The notes beneath the pieces are model-generated. The model had not been told where the DNA came from. It was given only the letters and a program-made list of their open reading frames with translations, and searched no databases. Positions 28,705 to 37,526 of a stretch of DNA of 64,000 nt are shown in pieces. This stretch comes from Flammeovirgaceae bacterium. Lineage in GTDB: Bacteria; Bacteroidota; Bacteroidia; Cytophagales; Cyclobacteriaceae. The DNA is taken from assembly GCA_021298355.1 (NCBI GenBank), contig JAJTEH010000004.1, positions 117,479-181,478 on the forward strand, written 5' to 3'. Numbering within the stretch: position 1 is the first letter of the stretch; every line of letters starts with the position of its first letter. Made by a program: the position numbers and the translations under genes.

Positions 28705-28740
28705 ATTCTGATAAAGAAAATTTAAAATGAAGTTTTGGTA

Positions 28741-28772
28741 TTGACTGATATTCAAAACAATACGTACTTTCG
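28741..28772 (+). promoter_or_regulatory. Possible upstream promoter (TTG-N21-TACTTTCG)
   Basis: TTG at 28741 and TACTTTCG at 28765-28772 (one mismatch to TAnnTTTG) with a 21-base spacer, within the 17-23 range of the phylum. It would give a long leader for the membrane protein gene at 28869. Confidence 0.4.
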
Positions 28773-28827
28773 TTGCCTGAATTAAAAAATTGCTCGGAAA
28801 ACGTATTTTTTAAAGTTTAGGAAATTT

Positions 28828-28835
28828 TATATTTG
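28828..28835 (+). promoter_or_regulatory. Second -7 element (TATATTTG) upstream of the zinc-ribbon membrane protein
   Basis: Exact TAnnTTTG match 33 bases before the ATG at 28869; no TTG at -33. With the upstream candidate this may be a tandem promoter. Confidence 0.4.
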
Positions 28836-28868
28836 TTAAAGAAACCCCAACACTCAACCCAATAGCAT

Positions 28869-29621
28869 ATGAATGTACAATACGATTTAGCAGCACAATA
28901 CGCACCGTGGAACGAGGCGGCCATGAAAATTGCCTTTGGATGCTGGGCTCTGGCTGCACTAGTTGTTATCGGTTATATAATTAGGCTGGCCACAGTAGGC
29001 GAGGCTAAAGACAAATACGATTTCATAAATCGTCATGAAATCAAGGCATTATGGATTGCCACCATTATTCTCCTGGTAGGTGGTTGTTTTTTTGCTAATG
29101 CCAATGTTGAAGAGCTAAATACATTGTGGGTTGTAGTTCGTTTGTTTACTACGGTATCTATGGGTCTTATCATTGGGTTGATTATCCAGAATTTACTTAA
29201 GTTTTACTATCCCTTCTTTATTGAGAAAAGACTTAGAACACTTCGCTATAAGCCAAGATTATCTCCAAGTGGTAAGCCAATGAAACTGTTAAGCGAAGAA
29301 GAAGAAGACGCTTACCTTGACGAGGGAATGCAAGCTGAAGAAAATGTATTTTCTGTTGACTATGACGTTTGGAAGGATGAAGAGACAGGATATATCAAAA
29401 TTGAACGTTACGCAGGTCACTTACATGCATTACAGTGCCCAGAATGTAATTACCAAACTTTCAAAGTGGTAAAAGAAGAAATTATAAAAGCACCAACTTC
29501 AACTGAAGAGGGTGAGCTATTAAAGCACTTCCAGTGTGGCTATTGTGGTTATAAAGCAAAGAAAACAGTACACCTCCGTGCGTCAACAAAATTCGAAGAA
29601 ACGGCAGCAGCATCGGCTTAA
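28869..29621 (+). CDS. Membrane protein with cytoplasmic zinc-ribbon tail, function unknown
   Basis: The 250-residue protein has three hydrophobic segments (about 20-42, 60-80 and 88-112), an acidic linker (SEEEEDAYLDEGMQAEENVF) and a C-terminal part with two CxxC pairs: CPEC in LHALQCPECNYQTF and CGYC in FQCGYCGYKAKK. The pairs are spaced like a zinc ribbon. I do not recognise a named family. It stands alone, with candidate promoters in front and a strong terminator behind, so it is an independent, probably well expressed unit. Confidence 0.8.
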   Translation: MNVQYDLAAQYAPWNEAAMKIAFGCWALAALVVIGYIIRLATVGEAKDKYDFINRHEIKALWIATIILLVGGCFFANANVEELNTLWVVVRLFTTVSMGLIIGLIIQNLLKFYYPFFIEKRLRTLRYKPRLSPSGKPMKLLSEEEEDAYLDEGMQAEENVFSVDYDVWKDEETGYIKIERYAGHLHALQCPECNYQTFKVVKEEIIKAPTSTEEGELLKHFQCGYCGYKAKKTVHLRASTKFEETAAASA

Positions 29622-29643
29622 AAAAGCCAGCCCATAAAAACAG

Positions 29644-29669
29644 AAAAAGCCCCTTTTGGGGCTTTTTTT
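29644..29669 (+). terminator. Rho-independent terminator after the zinc-ribbon membrane protein gene
   Basis: Stem aaaaagcccc / ggggcttttt with a tttt loop and a T run of seven. It may also serve the convergent hpf gene. Confidence 0.9.
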
Positions 29670-29688
29670 ATTACTAATAATAAGAAAG

Positions 29689-29991
29689 TTAAACTCTTCC
29701 TTCTTTCTGTTTGGTTTTAAATTTGGCGAGTTGGTTTCGTAATGCTTCAGTAGCCATATCAGCAGCAGCCTCGAATGAACGCGCTTTTTCCGTAGCGAAT
29801 AACTGACTGCCCGGAACCCGCACTTTGATTTCTACTGTCTTGTTTTCCACACCTTCATTATTTAGTCTTAAAAATACTTCACCGTCAACAACACGGTCGT
29901 AAAATGTTTCTAGTTTCTCAACTTTCTTCTGTATAAAATCGATTAGTTTTTGGTCTGCATCGAAGTGGATGGAATGAACTTGTAACTTCAT
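29689..29991 (-). CDS. hpf: Ribosome hibernation promoting factor (HPF/YfiA family, short form)
   Basis: A 100-residue protein that binds the 30S subunit and silences ribosomes in slow growth. It has the S30AE-type pattern: MKLQVHSIHFDADQKLIDFIQKKVEKLE, VFLRL, KTVEIKVRVPG and FEAAADMATEALRNQLAKFK. It is the short form without the C-terminal dimerisation domain. It follows the Xer recombinase gene by 91 bases. Confidence 0.93.
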   Translation of the reverse strand: MKLQVHSIHFDADQKLIDFIQKKVEKLETFYDRVVDGEVFLRLNNEGVENKTVEIKVRVPGSQLFATEKARSFEAAADMATEALRNQLAKFKTKQKEGRV

Positions 29992-30082
29992 AATCTAAAA
30001 TTTAAAATTGAAACTGAAATAAAAAATGGGTTGAATGCAACCGTAATGTGTAGTATTATTTACATAAGATTTATAATTTTTG

Positions 30083-30961
30083 TCATGCTTTAGGATGAGC
30101 TTGTTCAAAAGCTTTTTTTAGTTTTTCCATAGTGTTATGCGTATATACCTGCGTTGCCGCTAAACTAGAGTGGCCAAGTAAATCTTTCACGGCATTAATC
30201 TCTGCCCCTTTATTCAACAAGTGTGTTGCATATGTATGTCTTAAAACGTGTGGACTTCTCTTTTCTGCATTAGTAAGGGATAAATATTTTTTTACTGTTG
30301 CCTGCACCAAACCAGCGTAGGCAGGTTCGCCATTATTGGTTAGCAACAAAAAATTTTCGCTGTGTTTTCCTACTTCTTTATTTCTCGCTTGTTGATACTC
30401 CCTGATGATAGTAACGAGATAGTTAGAAAATGGGATTATCCTCTCTTTATTTCTTTTACCCAATACTTTAATGGTTTGTTTATGCCACTGTATATCATGG
30501 TCTTTTATACCTAACAATTCGCTTAAACGCATTCCACTTCCATACAAAAGTTCAATAATTAAACGATCGCGCAATCCTTTAAAGGTATCTTCAAAAATGG
30601 CGTGGTTAAGCAATTCTTGTATTTCACTTTCTTTAACAAATACAGGTAGTCGCTTTTGTGTTTTTAAAACTTTAAGTTTCTCCGCAGGATTTGTAGAGAT
30701 TATCTCTTGTTTCATTAGAAATTTATAGAAGGAACGTAAACAGGCTATTTTTCTATTAACTGATCGGGGATTGATGTCTGTTTCAACCAGGTTAGCGATC
30801 CAACCTCTTAACATAGGAAAAGTAGCTAACTCAGCCTGTTGGACTTCGAATGTTTGGTGTAAAAAATCAACGAGTTGTTTCAGGTCTGTTTCGTAAGATA
30901 AAACAGTATGCTTGCTCAATCTTTTCTCAAACTCCAGGTATCTCAAAAAAGCATCTGTCAT
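30083..30961 (-). CDS. Tyrosine recombinase XerC/XerD family
   Basis: A 292-residue site-specific recombinase with an N-terminal SAM-like DNA-binding domain (about 1-90: FLRYLEFEKRLSKHTVLSYETDLKQL) and a full catalytic set: Arg in GSGMRLSELLG, Lys in VLGKRNKERIIP, His-x-x-Arg in SPHVLRHTYATHLL, His in LGHSSLAATQVYTHN and the nucleophilic Tyr in the same segment. Size and position next to rpsU and hpf fit the housekeeping chromosome-dimer recombinase of Bacteroidota rather than a phage integrase. Whether it is XerC or XerD cannot be told here. Confidence 0.92.
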   Translation of the reverse strand: MTDAFLRYLEFEKRLSKHTVLSYETDLKQLVDFLHQTFEVQQAELATFPMLRGWIANLVETDINPRSVNRKIACLRSFYKFLMKQEIISTNPAEKLKVLKTQKRLPVFVKESEIQELLNHAIFEDTFKGLRDRLIIELLYGSGMRLSELLGIKDHDIQWHKQTIKVLGKRNKERIIPFSNYLVTIIREYQQARNKEVGKHSENFLLLTNNGEPAYAGLVQATVKKYLSLTNAEKRSPHVLRHTYATHLLNKGAEINAVKDLLGHSSLAATQVYTHNTMEKLKKAFEQAHPKA

Positions 30962-30989
30962 GCGGAGGCGTTTATACCTGAAACAATGT

Positions 30990-31029
30990 AAAAAAATAAA
31001 TCCCCTTTAGGAAGAACCTAAAGGGGATT
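30990..31029 (-). terminator. Rho-independent terminator after rpsU
   Basis: Arms aatcccctttagg and cctaaaggggatt (13 bp, loop aagaa, 30999-31029), followed in the minus direction by TTTATTTTTTT. It separates rpsU from the recombinase gene. Confidence 0.88.
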
Positions 31030-31053
31030 GTGGAAATATTGTTGATAAAAAGC

Positions 31054-31248
31054 TTACTGAGCTTCCTGATTGCGAATATTCTGAATGTAAGCCGCACGAA
31101 TGATTTCGTTTCTTCTACGAACTGAAGGTTTTGTAAAAGAAGTTCTGCTTCTTAACTCACGTAAAATGCCGGTCTTTTCAAACTTCTTCTTAAATCTTTT
31201 TAAAGCTTTGTCGATCGACTCGTTCTCTTTAATGTTTACAATTAGCAT
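31054..31248 (-). CDS. rpsU: 30S ribosomal protein S21
   Basis: A 64-residue basic protein starting MLIVNIKENESIDKALKRFKKKFEKTG, the standard S21 pattern, with a C-terminal extension RRNEIIRAAYIQNIRNQEAQ. S21 sits on the 30S platform and affects initiation. A frame starting at 31281 is rejected because it would begin upstream of the promoter. Confidence 0.96.
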   Translation of the reverse strand: MLIVNIKENESIDKALKRFKKKFEKTGILRELRSRTSFTKPSVRRRNEIIRAAYIQNIRNQEAQ

Positions 31249-31268
31249 GTGCGTACTTATTTGGGCTG

Positions 31269-31301
31269 CAAATATAGGCAATACTCAATATTAAAAACAA
31301 A
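31269..31301 (-). promoter_or_regulatory. rpsU promoter (TTTG-N21-TATATTTG)
   Basis: On the minus strand TATATTTG (31269-31276) is an exact -7 match and TTTG (31298-31301) is the -33 element, 21 bases apart. This is one of the best promoter matches in the window and places transcription start near 31262, 14 bases before the ATG. Confidence 0.7.
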
Positions 31302-32480
31302 TTATTTTAACAAAGATCGGGAAATCACCAACTTTTGAATTTCCGAGGTTCCTTCGCCAATCGTACAAAGTTTGGCATCGCGGTAATATTTTTCGGCCGG
31401 AAAATCTTTTGTGTAGCCATAACCACCAAAAATCTGTACGCCTTCGTTAGCAATTTCAACCGAAATTTCTGAAGCATATAACTTAGCCATTGCCGACTCT
31501 CTGTTAACGTTTTGCCCTTTGTTTTTAAGATCTGCCGCACGGTAGGTAAGCAATTTTGCCGCTTCTACTTTTGTAGCCATGTCGGCCAACTTAAAGGCAA
31601 TACCCTGAAATTTAGCTATAGGTTGGTTAAACTGATGGCGCTCCTTTGCATATTGCAGCGCAGCTTCGTAAGCCCCAGTGGCAATTCCTAAACTTAATGC
31701 AGCAATAGAAATTCGGCCACCATCTAAAACCTTCATTGCCTGTATAAAACCTTCTCCTTCTTTTCCTAACATTTGAGATTTATGAATGCGACAATCCTGA
31801 AAAATTAGCTCAGCTGTTTCTGAGGCACGCATTCCTAATTTATTTTCTTTTTTGCCAGCAGAAAAACCAGGAGTTCCTTTTTCTATAATAAAGGCCGTCA
31901 TACCATGAGAATCGCCCACTTGCCCGGTTCGAACAATAACTACAGCAACGTTGCCCGATCTGCCATGTGTAATAAAATTCTTAGCGCCATTTAGTACGTA
32001 ATAATCTCCATCTTTTACTGCTACTGTGCGCATGTTGCCGGCATCAGAACCCGTGTTAGGTTCGGTTAAACCCCATGCACCAATCCATTCTCCGGTGGCT
32101 AACTTTGGGAGGTATTTTTGTTTTTGCTCTTCGTTTCCGAAGCTTAAAATATGGCCAGTGCACAAAGAATTGTGCGCAGCCATAGATAATCCGATAGATC
32201 CATCGATTTTGGCTAATTCTACAATGGCTGTAACATATTCCAGATAACCGAAACCTGCACCACCATAGTTTTCCGGAACCAAAACACCCATTAACCCAAG
32301 ATTTCCAAGTTTATGAAATAAATCGATGGGGAATTCCTGTGTTTCATCCCATTCCATCATGTATGGCTTAATTTCTTTTGCACCAAAATCGCGAATCATC
32401 TGAGCGATCATTTTTTGGTTCTCTGTTTCTCCAAAACCAATAGCTAAAGGGTTTTCCAATAAAGTTTCCATTCTTTCCAT
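31302..32480 (-). CDS. Acyl-CoA dehydrogenase
   Basis: A 392-residue FAD enzyme that introduces the 2,3-double bond in acyl-CoA during beta-oxidation. Visible marks: WGLTEPNTGSDAGNMRT, the NFITHGRSGNVAVV segment, KLGMRASETAELIFQDCR, GRISIAALSLGIATGAYE and GYGYTKDFPAEKYYRDAKL. The last part has GEGTSEIQKLV, with the catalytic-base Glu position of short- and branched-chain dehydrogenases. The start could be either Met1 or Met4, 9 bases apart. No ETF genes are adjacent. Confidence 0.94.
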   Translation of the reverse strand: MERMETLLENPLAIGFGETENQKMIAQMIRDFGAKEIKPYMMEWDETQEFPIDLFHKLGNLGLMGVLVPENYGGAGFGYLEYVTAIVELAKIDGSIGLSMAAHNSLCTGHILSFGNEEQKQKYLPKLATGEWIGAWGLTEPNTGSDAGNMRTVAVKDGDYYVLNGAKNFITHGRSGNVAVVIVRTGQVGDSHGMTAFIIEKGTPGFSAGKKENKLGMRASETAELIFQDCRIHKSQMLGKEGEGFIQAMKVLDGGRISIAALSLGIATGAYEAALQYAKERHQFNQPIAKFQGIAFKLADMATKVEAAKLLTYRAADLKNKGQNVNRESAMAKLYASEISVEIANEGVQIFGGYGYTKDFPAEKYYRDAKLCTIGEGTSEIQKLVISRSLLK

Positions 32481-32602
32481 TTTCGAAGTTCGAATTTAGA
32501 ACATAAACGTAAGAAAGCAAACGAATGTTAGTTTGTATTCAGGTTTTATCTTATAAATAACCGTGTTTATCGAATTATAATTAAAAGGGTATTTTCGCGG
32601 AT

Positions 32603-32610
32603 TAATTTTG
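32603..32610 (+). promoter_or_regulatory. Possible -7 element (TAATTTTG) for the nucleotide-sugar operon
   Basis: Exact TAnnTTTG match 80 bases before ugd; no TTG at -33. A second candidate, TATTTTCG at 32590-32597, has one mismatch and TTTA 21 bases upstream of it. Confidence 0.35.
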
Positions 32611-32689
32611 AACCGTAATAAAAATGAAAGAATGTTTTAGATCAACTAAGACGAAACATTCGAATACCTAAAAATAGAGATTGTAAGAG

Positions 32690-34000
32690 ATGAAGATTGC
32701 TGTAATTGGCACAGGATACGTTGGCTTGGTAACCGGTACCTGTTTTGCTGAAACTGGAAACACCGTTACTTGTGTGGATATTGACCAAGCAAAAGTGGCC
32801 AGCTTGAACGCTGGAAAAATAACCATATATGAACCTGGTTTAGAACAACTCTTTGAAAGAAACATTAAACAAGAGCGTTTATTTTTTACAACCAACCTCG
32901 AAGAAGGGATAAAAGATGCTAAAATCATTTTTTTGGCTTTACCTACACCACCCGGAGAAGATGGCTCCGCTGATTTAAAATACATTTTAAAAGTAGCCGA
33001 TGATTTAGGACCGATCTTACAACATTATACAGTAATCGTTGATAAGTCTACCGTGCCAGTTGGTACAGCAGATAAAGTGCGAGAAAGAATTGCTAAAAAT
33101 GCCAAGGTGGAGTTTGATGTTGTTTCTAACCCGGAATTTTTACGCGAAGGCGTTGCTGTAGAAGATTTTATGAAACCAGATCGTGTTGTGATTGGAACAA
33201 CATCAGACAAAGCCCGCAAAGTGATGGAACAACTTTACGCACCATTTGTGCGCCAAGGTAACCCTATCATTTTCATGGACGAACGCTCGGCAGAATTAAC
33301 CAAATATGCAGCTAACGCTTTTTTGGCAACTAAAATCACATTCATGAATGAGATTGCCAACTTGTGCGAATTGCTAGGCGCTAATGTTGATGCAGTTCGC
33401 AAAGGAGTTGGAACCGATAGCAGAATAGGCAAGCGTTTTCTTTTTCCCGGTATTGGTTATGGCGGAAGTTGTTTTCCGAAAGATGTACAAGCCTTGGCTA
33501 AGTCTGCGGCAGATACACAATACGATTTCAAAATTTTGAAATCGGTGATGGATGTAAATGCCTCGCAAAAAACTGTTTTATTCAATAAGATGAAACGCTT
33601 CTTTGGTGGTTCGTTGCGCGGAAAAAAGATAGGCGTTTGGGGATTATCCTTTAAACCTCATACCGATGATATAAGAGAAGCACCAGCATTAGAGAATATT
33701 GATTTACTCTTACAAGAAGGCGCAACGGTTGTGGCACACGACCCGGAAGCAATGGAAAATGTGAGAAAAATTTTTGGCGATAAAATTACTTTCGCCAAAA
33801 ATCCGTACGAAGCCATACATGCCGCAGATGCTTTATTCATTGCAACCGAATGGCCAGAGTTTAGAACGCCCGACTTCGATAAAGTTGCAGAACTGATAAA
33901 AAACAAAGTTATTTTTGATGGCCGAAATTTATACGAGTTATCGCAAATGAAAGAATTAGGTTTTACATACTACAGCATAGGAAGAGAGACAATAGCATGA
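32690..34000 (+). CDS. ugd: UDP-glucose 6-dehydrogenase
   Basis: The enzyme oxidises UDP-glucose to UDP-glucuronate. The 436-residue protein has the N-terminal Rossmann motif [17 protein letters not shown], the [10 protein letters not shown] block, EFLREG and catalytic Cys261 in [10 protein letters not shown]. The C-terminal domain has [18 protein letters not shown]-mannose dehydrogenases share this fold, but the next gene encodes a UDP-glucuronate decarboxylase-like enzyme, which supports UDP-glucose as substrate. The next ATG overlaps its stop by 4 bases. Confidence 0.92.
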   Translation: MKIAVIGTGYVGLVTGTCFAETGNTVTCVDIDQAKVASLNAGKITIYEPGLEQLFERNIKQERLFFTTNLEEGIKDAKIIFLALPTPPGEDGSADLKYILKVADDLGPILQHYTVIVDKSTVPVGTADKVRERIAKNAKVEFDVVSNPEFLREGVAVEDFMKPDRVVIGTTSDKARKVMEQLYAPFVRQGNPIIFMDERSAELTKYAANAFLATKITFMNEIANLCELLGANVDAVRKGVGTDSRIGKRFLFPGIGYGGSCFPKDVQALAKSAADTQYDFKILKSVMDVNASQKTVLFNKMKRFFGGSLRGKKIGVWGLSFKPHTDDIREAPALENIDLLLQEGATVVAHDPEAMENVRKIFGDKITFAKNPYEAIHAADALFIATEWPEFRTPDFDKVAELIKNKVIFDGRNLYELSQMKELGFTYYSIGRETIA

Positions 34001-34989
34001 GCACAAAAAAAAGAGTTTTAATTACCGGTGGTGCCGGATTTCTAGGTTCGCATTTATGTGATCGCTTTATCAAAGAAGGGTACAGCGTAATAGCAATGGA
34101 TAACCTGATTACAGGTGACTTACGAAACATCGAACATTTATTTAAACATCCTGATTTTGAATTTTATCATCACGATGTTTCAAACTTTGTACATGTACCG
34201 GGAGAATTACATTACATCCTACACTTTGCATCACCGGCAAGCCCGATTGACTACCTGAAAATTCCTATTCAAACTTTAAAAGTGGGCTCATTAGGTATTC
34301 ACAATTTATTGGGATTAGCCAGAACAAAAAATGCACGCATTTTAATCGCATCAACGTCTGAAATATACGGAGATCCGCTGGTGCACCCTCAAACAGAAGA
34401 TTACTACGGAAATGTAAATACCATTGGCCCACGCGGTGTGTATGACGAAGCCAAAAGATTTCAGGAAGCCATGACCATGGCCTACCATACGTATCATAAT
34501 CTTGAAACACGCATCGTGAGAATTTTTAACACCTATGGTCCACGTATGCGTTTGAACGATGGTAGAGTATTGCCGGCCTTTATTGGCCAGGCATTACGTG
34601 GCGAAGATTTAACTGTATTTGGAGATGGCTCGCAAACACGCTCATTCTGTTATGTAGATGACCAAGTAGATGGAATCTATCGCCTGTTGTTATCCGATTA
34701 CCAATATCCTGTAAACATTGGTAATCCCGATGAAATAACCATTTTGCAATTCGCAGAAGAGATTATCAAACTAACCGGAACTAATCAAAAAATAATTTTC
34801 AAAGATTTGCCAAAAGATGATCCCAAGCAACGCCAGCCGGATATAACAAAAGCCAAACAAATTTTAGGATGGCAACCCAAAGTTTCGCGTGCCGAAGGAT
34901 TGAAAATAACATACGATTATTTTAAATCTTTGCCTACAGAAGTTTTGTACCAACGCGAGCACAAAGATTTTGAGAAATACATTCGATAA
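33997..34989 (+). CDS. UDP-glucuronate decarboxylase (UDP-xylose synthase type)
   Basis: A 330-residue extended short-chain dehydrogenase. It has [15 protein letters not shown] for NAD binding, the family-specific [23 protein letters not shown] block, [14 protein letters not shown] and the catalytic Tyr149-x3-Lys153 (YDEAK). These marks fit UXS enzymes that turn UDP-glucuronate into UDP-xylose. It overlaps ugd by 4 bases (ATGA), so the two steps are translated together. Confidence 0.93.
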   Translation: MSTKKRVLITGGAGFLGSHLCDRFIKEGYSVIAMDNLITGDLRNIEHLFKHPDFEFYHHDVSNFVHVPGELHYILHFASPASPIDYLKIPIQTLKVGSLGIHNLLGLARTKNARILIASTSEIYGDPLVHPQTEDYYGNVNTIGPRGVYDEAKRFQEAMTMAYHTYHNLETRIVRIFNTYGPRMRLNDGRVLPAFIGQALRGEDLTVFGDGSQTRSFCYVDDQVDGIYRLLLSDYQYPVNIGNPDEITILQFAEEIIKLTGTNQKIIFKDLPKDDPKQRQPDITKAKQILGWQPKVSRAEGLKITYDYFKSLPTEVLYQREHKDFEKYIR

Positions 34990-34992
34990 TAA

Positions 34993-36048
34993 ATGAAGAA
35001 AACAATTTTAGTAACCGGTGGAGCCGGATTTATTGGTTCGCATGTTGTACGAAGATTAGTTAATCGTTATCCTGAGTACACCATCATCAATTACGATAAA
35101 CTTACCTATGCCGGTAATTTGGAAAACCTTTCAGATGTTGATCAAAAACCTAACTACATTTTTGTAAAAGGAGATATTTTAGATGGAGATAAACTGAAAG
35201 AAGTTTTTTCTCAATATACCATATCTGGGGTTATACACCTGGCTGCAGAATCGCATGTGGACAGATCCCTACATAATCCGGATGAGTTTGCTATTACCAA
35301 TGTTATAGGTACAATTCGATTGTTGCAGGCTGCTAAAAATGCATGGAATGGGAATTGGGAAGGTAAACGATTTTATCACATTTCAACAGATGAAGTATAC
35401 GGATCCGTTGAACACGGGAAATTTTTTACAGAGGAAACTCCCATCGATCCACAATCACCTTACTCATCTTCAAAGGCCAGCAGCGATCATTTTGTGAAAG
35501 CATATGGCAATAGTTATAAAATGCCTGTTGTCATAAGCAGGTGTTCCAATAATTACGGGCCCAATCATTTTCCTGAGAAACTGATTCCGCTCATGATTCA
35601 TAATATTTTGCAGAAGAAACCACTTCCGGTTTATGGCAAAGGTGAGAACGTGCGAGATTGGTTGTTTGTAGAAGATCACGCAGCGGCTATCGATACCATT
35701 TTTCATAAAGGTAAAACAGGCGAGGTTTATAACATTGGTGGAAACAACGAATGGAAAAACATCGATCTTGTTTATTTCTTGTGTAAACTAATGGATAGCA
35801 AATTAAAAAGAAGCGAAGGTGAAAGTGCTAAACTTATTACTTTCGTAACCGACAGACCGGGACATGATTTGCGATACGCCATTGATGCGACAAAACTAAT
35901 GACACAATTAGGTTGGAGACCATCTGTAACATTTGAACAAGGGTTGGAGAAAACAGTAGATTGGTATTTAAGCAACCAGGAATGGCTGAACCATGTAACC
36001 AGCGGAGCCTACCAACAGTATTATCAAAACATGTATCATAACCGTTAG
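34993..36048 (+). CDS. rfbB: dTDP-glucose 4,6-dehydratase
   Basis: The enzyme makes dTDP-4-keto-6-deoxyglucose. The 351-residue protein has [37 protein letters not shown] and Tyr157-x3-Lys161 in [16 protein letters not shown], then [17 protein letters not shown], all typical of RmlB. It starts 3 bases after the previous stop and rfbA starts 2 bases after it. Confidence 0.95.
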   Translation: MKKTILVTGGAGFIGSHVVRRLVNRYPEYTIINYDKLTYAGNLENLSDVDQKPNYIFVKGDILDGDKLKEVFSQYTISGVIHLAAESHVDRSLHNPDEFAITNVIGTIRLLQAAKNAWNGNWEGKRFYHISTDEVYGSVEHGKFFTEETPIDPQSPYSSSKASSDHFVKAYGNSYKMPVVISRCSNNYGPNHFPEKLIPLMIHNILQKKPLPVYGKGENVRDWLFVEDHAAAIDTIFHKGKTGEVYNIGGNNEWKNIDLVYFLCKLMDSKLKRSEGESAKLITFVTDRPGHDLRYAIDATKLMTQLGWRPSVTFEQGLEKTVDWYLSNQEWLNHVTSGAYQQYYQNMYHNR

Positions 36049-36050
36049 TC

Positions 36051-36920
36051 ATGAAAGGCATTATTTTAGCAGGAGGTTCGGGCACAAGGCTTCATCCGCT
36101 TACGTTAGCTGTTAGTAAACAACTTATGCCTGTTTACGATAAACCGATGATTTATTATCCGCTATCCGTTTTAATGATGGCCGGCATAAGAGAAATACTG
36201 ATCATATCCACGCCACATGATTTGCCCATGTTCGAACGTTTATTAGGCGATGGAAAAAAATTAGGTTGCGACTTTCAGTATGCAGTGCAGCCCAGCCCTG
36301 ATGGCTTAGCACAAGCCTTTATTATAGGCGAAAAATTTATTGGTAACGATAAAGTAGCACTGGTTTTAGGCGATAACATTTTTTATGGATCAGGTTTAGC
36401 TAAGTTATTACAAAGCAATGCCAACCCACAAGGAGGTGTTATCTTCGCTTACCATGTAACGGATCCTGAACGTTATGGTGTGGTAGAATTTGATGCAGAT
36501 AATAAAGTAGTTTCAATTGAAGAAAAACCTCAGCATCCAAAATCGAATTACGCAGTACCAGGTTTATACTTTTATGATAACCAAGTGGTAGAAATTGCCA
36601 AAAACCTGAAACCCAGTCCGCGCGGTGAATTAGAGATTACAGATGTTAATAAAGAATATTTAAAAAGAGGTCAGTTACAAGTAGCCACTATGAGTCGTGG
36701 TACCGCCTGGCTAGATACAGGAACTTTTGATTCGCTCATGCAAGCCTCAAATTTTGTTCAGGTTATCGAACAGAGACAAGGGTTAAAAGTTGGTTGTATC
36801 GAGGAAGTAGCTTATCGAATGAAATTTATAGATGAAAATCAGTTATTGACCCTTGCAAAACCTTTAGAAAAGAGCGGTTATGGCCAATACTTGAAAAAAT
36901 TACCTCATTATTTATCGTAA
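36051..36920 (+). CDS. rfbA: Glucose-1-phosphate thymidylyltransferase
   Basis: The enzyme makes dTDP-glucose from dTTP and glucose 1-phosphate, the substrate of rfbB. The 289-residue protein has the nucleotide-binding start [18 protein letters not shown], the [22 protein letters not shown] segment, GDNIFYG and [14 protein letters not shown]. It is the last gene of the operon; rfbC and rfbD, needed to finish dTDP-rhamnose, are not in the window. Confidence 0.95.
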   Translation: MKGIILAGGSGTRLHPLTLAVSKQLMPVYDKPMIYYPLSVLMMAGIREILIISTPHDLPMFERLLGDGKKLGCDFQYAVQPSPDGLAQAFIIGEKFIGNDKVALVLGDNIFYGSGLAKLLQSNANPQGGVIFAYHVTDPERYGVVEFDADNKVVSIEEKPQHPKSNYAVPGLYFYDNQVVEIAKNLKPSPRGELEITDVNKEYLKRGQLQVATMSRGTAWLDTGTFDSLMQASNFVQVIEQRQGLKVGCIEEVAYRMKFIDENQLLTLAKPLEKSGYGQYLKKLPHYLS

Positions 36921-36955
36921 CAAATCCGCAAAAAGAGGTAAAATAGCCTTCATAC

Positions 36956-36986
36956 TTGCACCAGAAGCAATATTGTATTACTTTTG
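36956..36986 (+). promoter_or_regulatory. Promoter of the rimP-nusA-infB operon (TTG-N20-TACTTTTG)
   Basis: TTG at 36956-36958 and an exact TACTTTTG at 36979-36986 with a 20-base spacer. Transcription would start near 36993. Confidence 0.65.
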
Positions 36987-37010
36987 CGCAAGTTTCTTGA
37001 AAGATTATCG

Positions 37011-37038
37011 AGAGGGGACGACAGTCCCCTCTTTGATT
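37011..37038 (+). promoter_or_regulatory. Leader hairpin with T-rich tail upstream of rimP
   Basis: Arms agaggggac (37011-37019) and gtcccctct (37024-37032) flank a 4-base loop gaca, followed by ttgatttt. It lies inside the predicted transcript, 17 bases before the rimP ATG. It looks like a terminator or attenuator, or a translational operator, for this autoregulated translation/transcription-factor operon. Confidence 0.6.
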
Positions 37039-37048
37039 TTAAACTTTT

Positions 37049-37519
37049 ATGGATTTAGCAGCACAAATAAAAAGTCAGGCAGAAAATCTGTTACACAATC
37101 CCAACCTTTTTGTGGTTGATGTAACAGCCGTAATGAAAAGAAAGCCGGGCAAAATTGTAGTAACCCTCGATGGCGACCAAGGTGCCACTATCGAAGATTG
37201 TGCAGAACTAAGCAGAAAACTATCAGATGTATTAGATGCCAATGCCGAGTTAGCAGATAATTATTTGTTAGAAGTTTCTTCGCCTGGTGTGGACCAACCG
37301 CTAAAAATGCACAGGCAATATGTTAAAAACATTGGCCGTGTAATAAAGGTAAAACTGAAAGAAGAAAACAAACACGAAGAAGGAACTTTACTTCGTGTTA
37401 CCAACGAGGAAATCGTGTTAGGTAAAAAAAGTGGCAAAGGAAAAAAAGCCGAACAATTGGAAAATACCATTTTGTTCGAAAATATAGAAAAAGCAATAGT
37501 GACAATATCTTTTAAATAA
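37049..37519 (+). CDS. rimP: Ribosome maturation factor RimP
   Basis: RimP helps assemble the 30S subunit. The 156-residue protein has the N-terminal domain ending IEDCAELSRKLSDVLDAN and the YLLEVSSPGVDQPLKMHRQYVKNIGRVIKVKL linker that marks the family, then a small C-terminal SH3-like domain. It is the first gene of the rimP-nusA-infB operon; nusA starts 7 bases later. Confidence 0.95.
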   Translation: MDLAAQIKSQAENLLHNPNLFVVDVTAVMKRKPGKIVVTLDGDQGATIEDCAELSRKLSDVLDANAELADNYLLEVSSPGVDQPLKMHRQYVKNIGRVIKVKLKEENKHEEGTLLRVTNEEIVLGKKSGKGKKAEQLENTILFENIEKAIVTISFK

Positions 37520-37526
37520 GCAAGCA

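Noticed and set aside
30083..30961. Phage or integron integrase
   Set aside because: The recombinase lies beside rpsU and hpf without attachment sites, cargo or phage genes, and its size and motifs fit the housekeeping Xer type.
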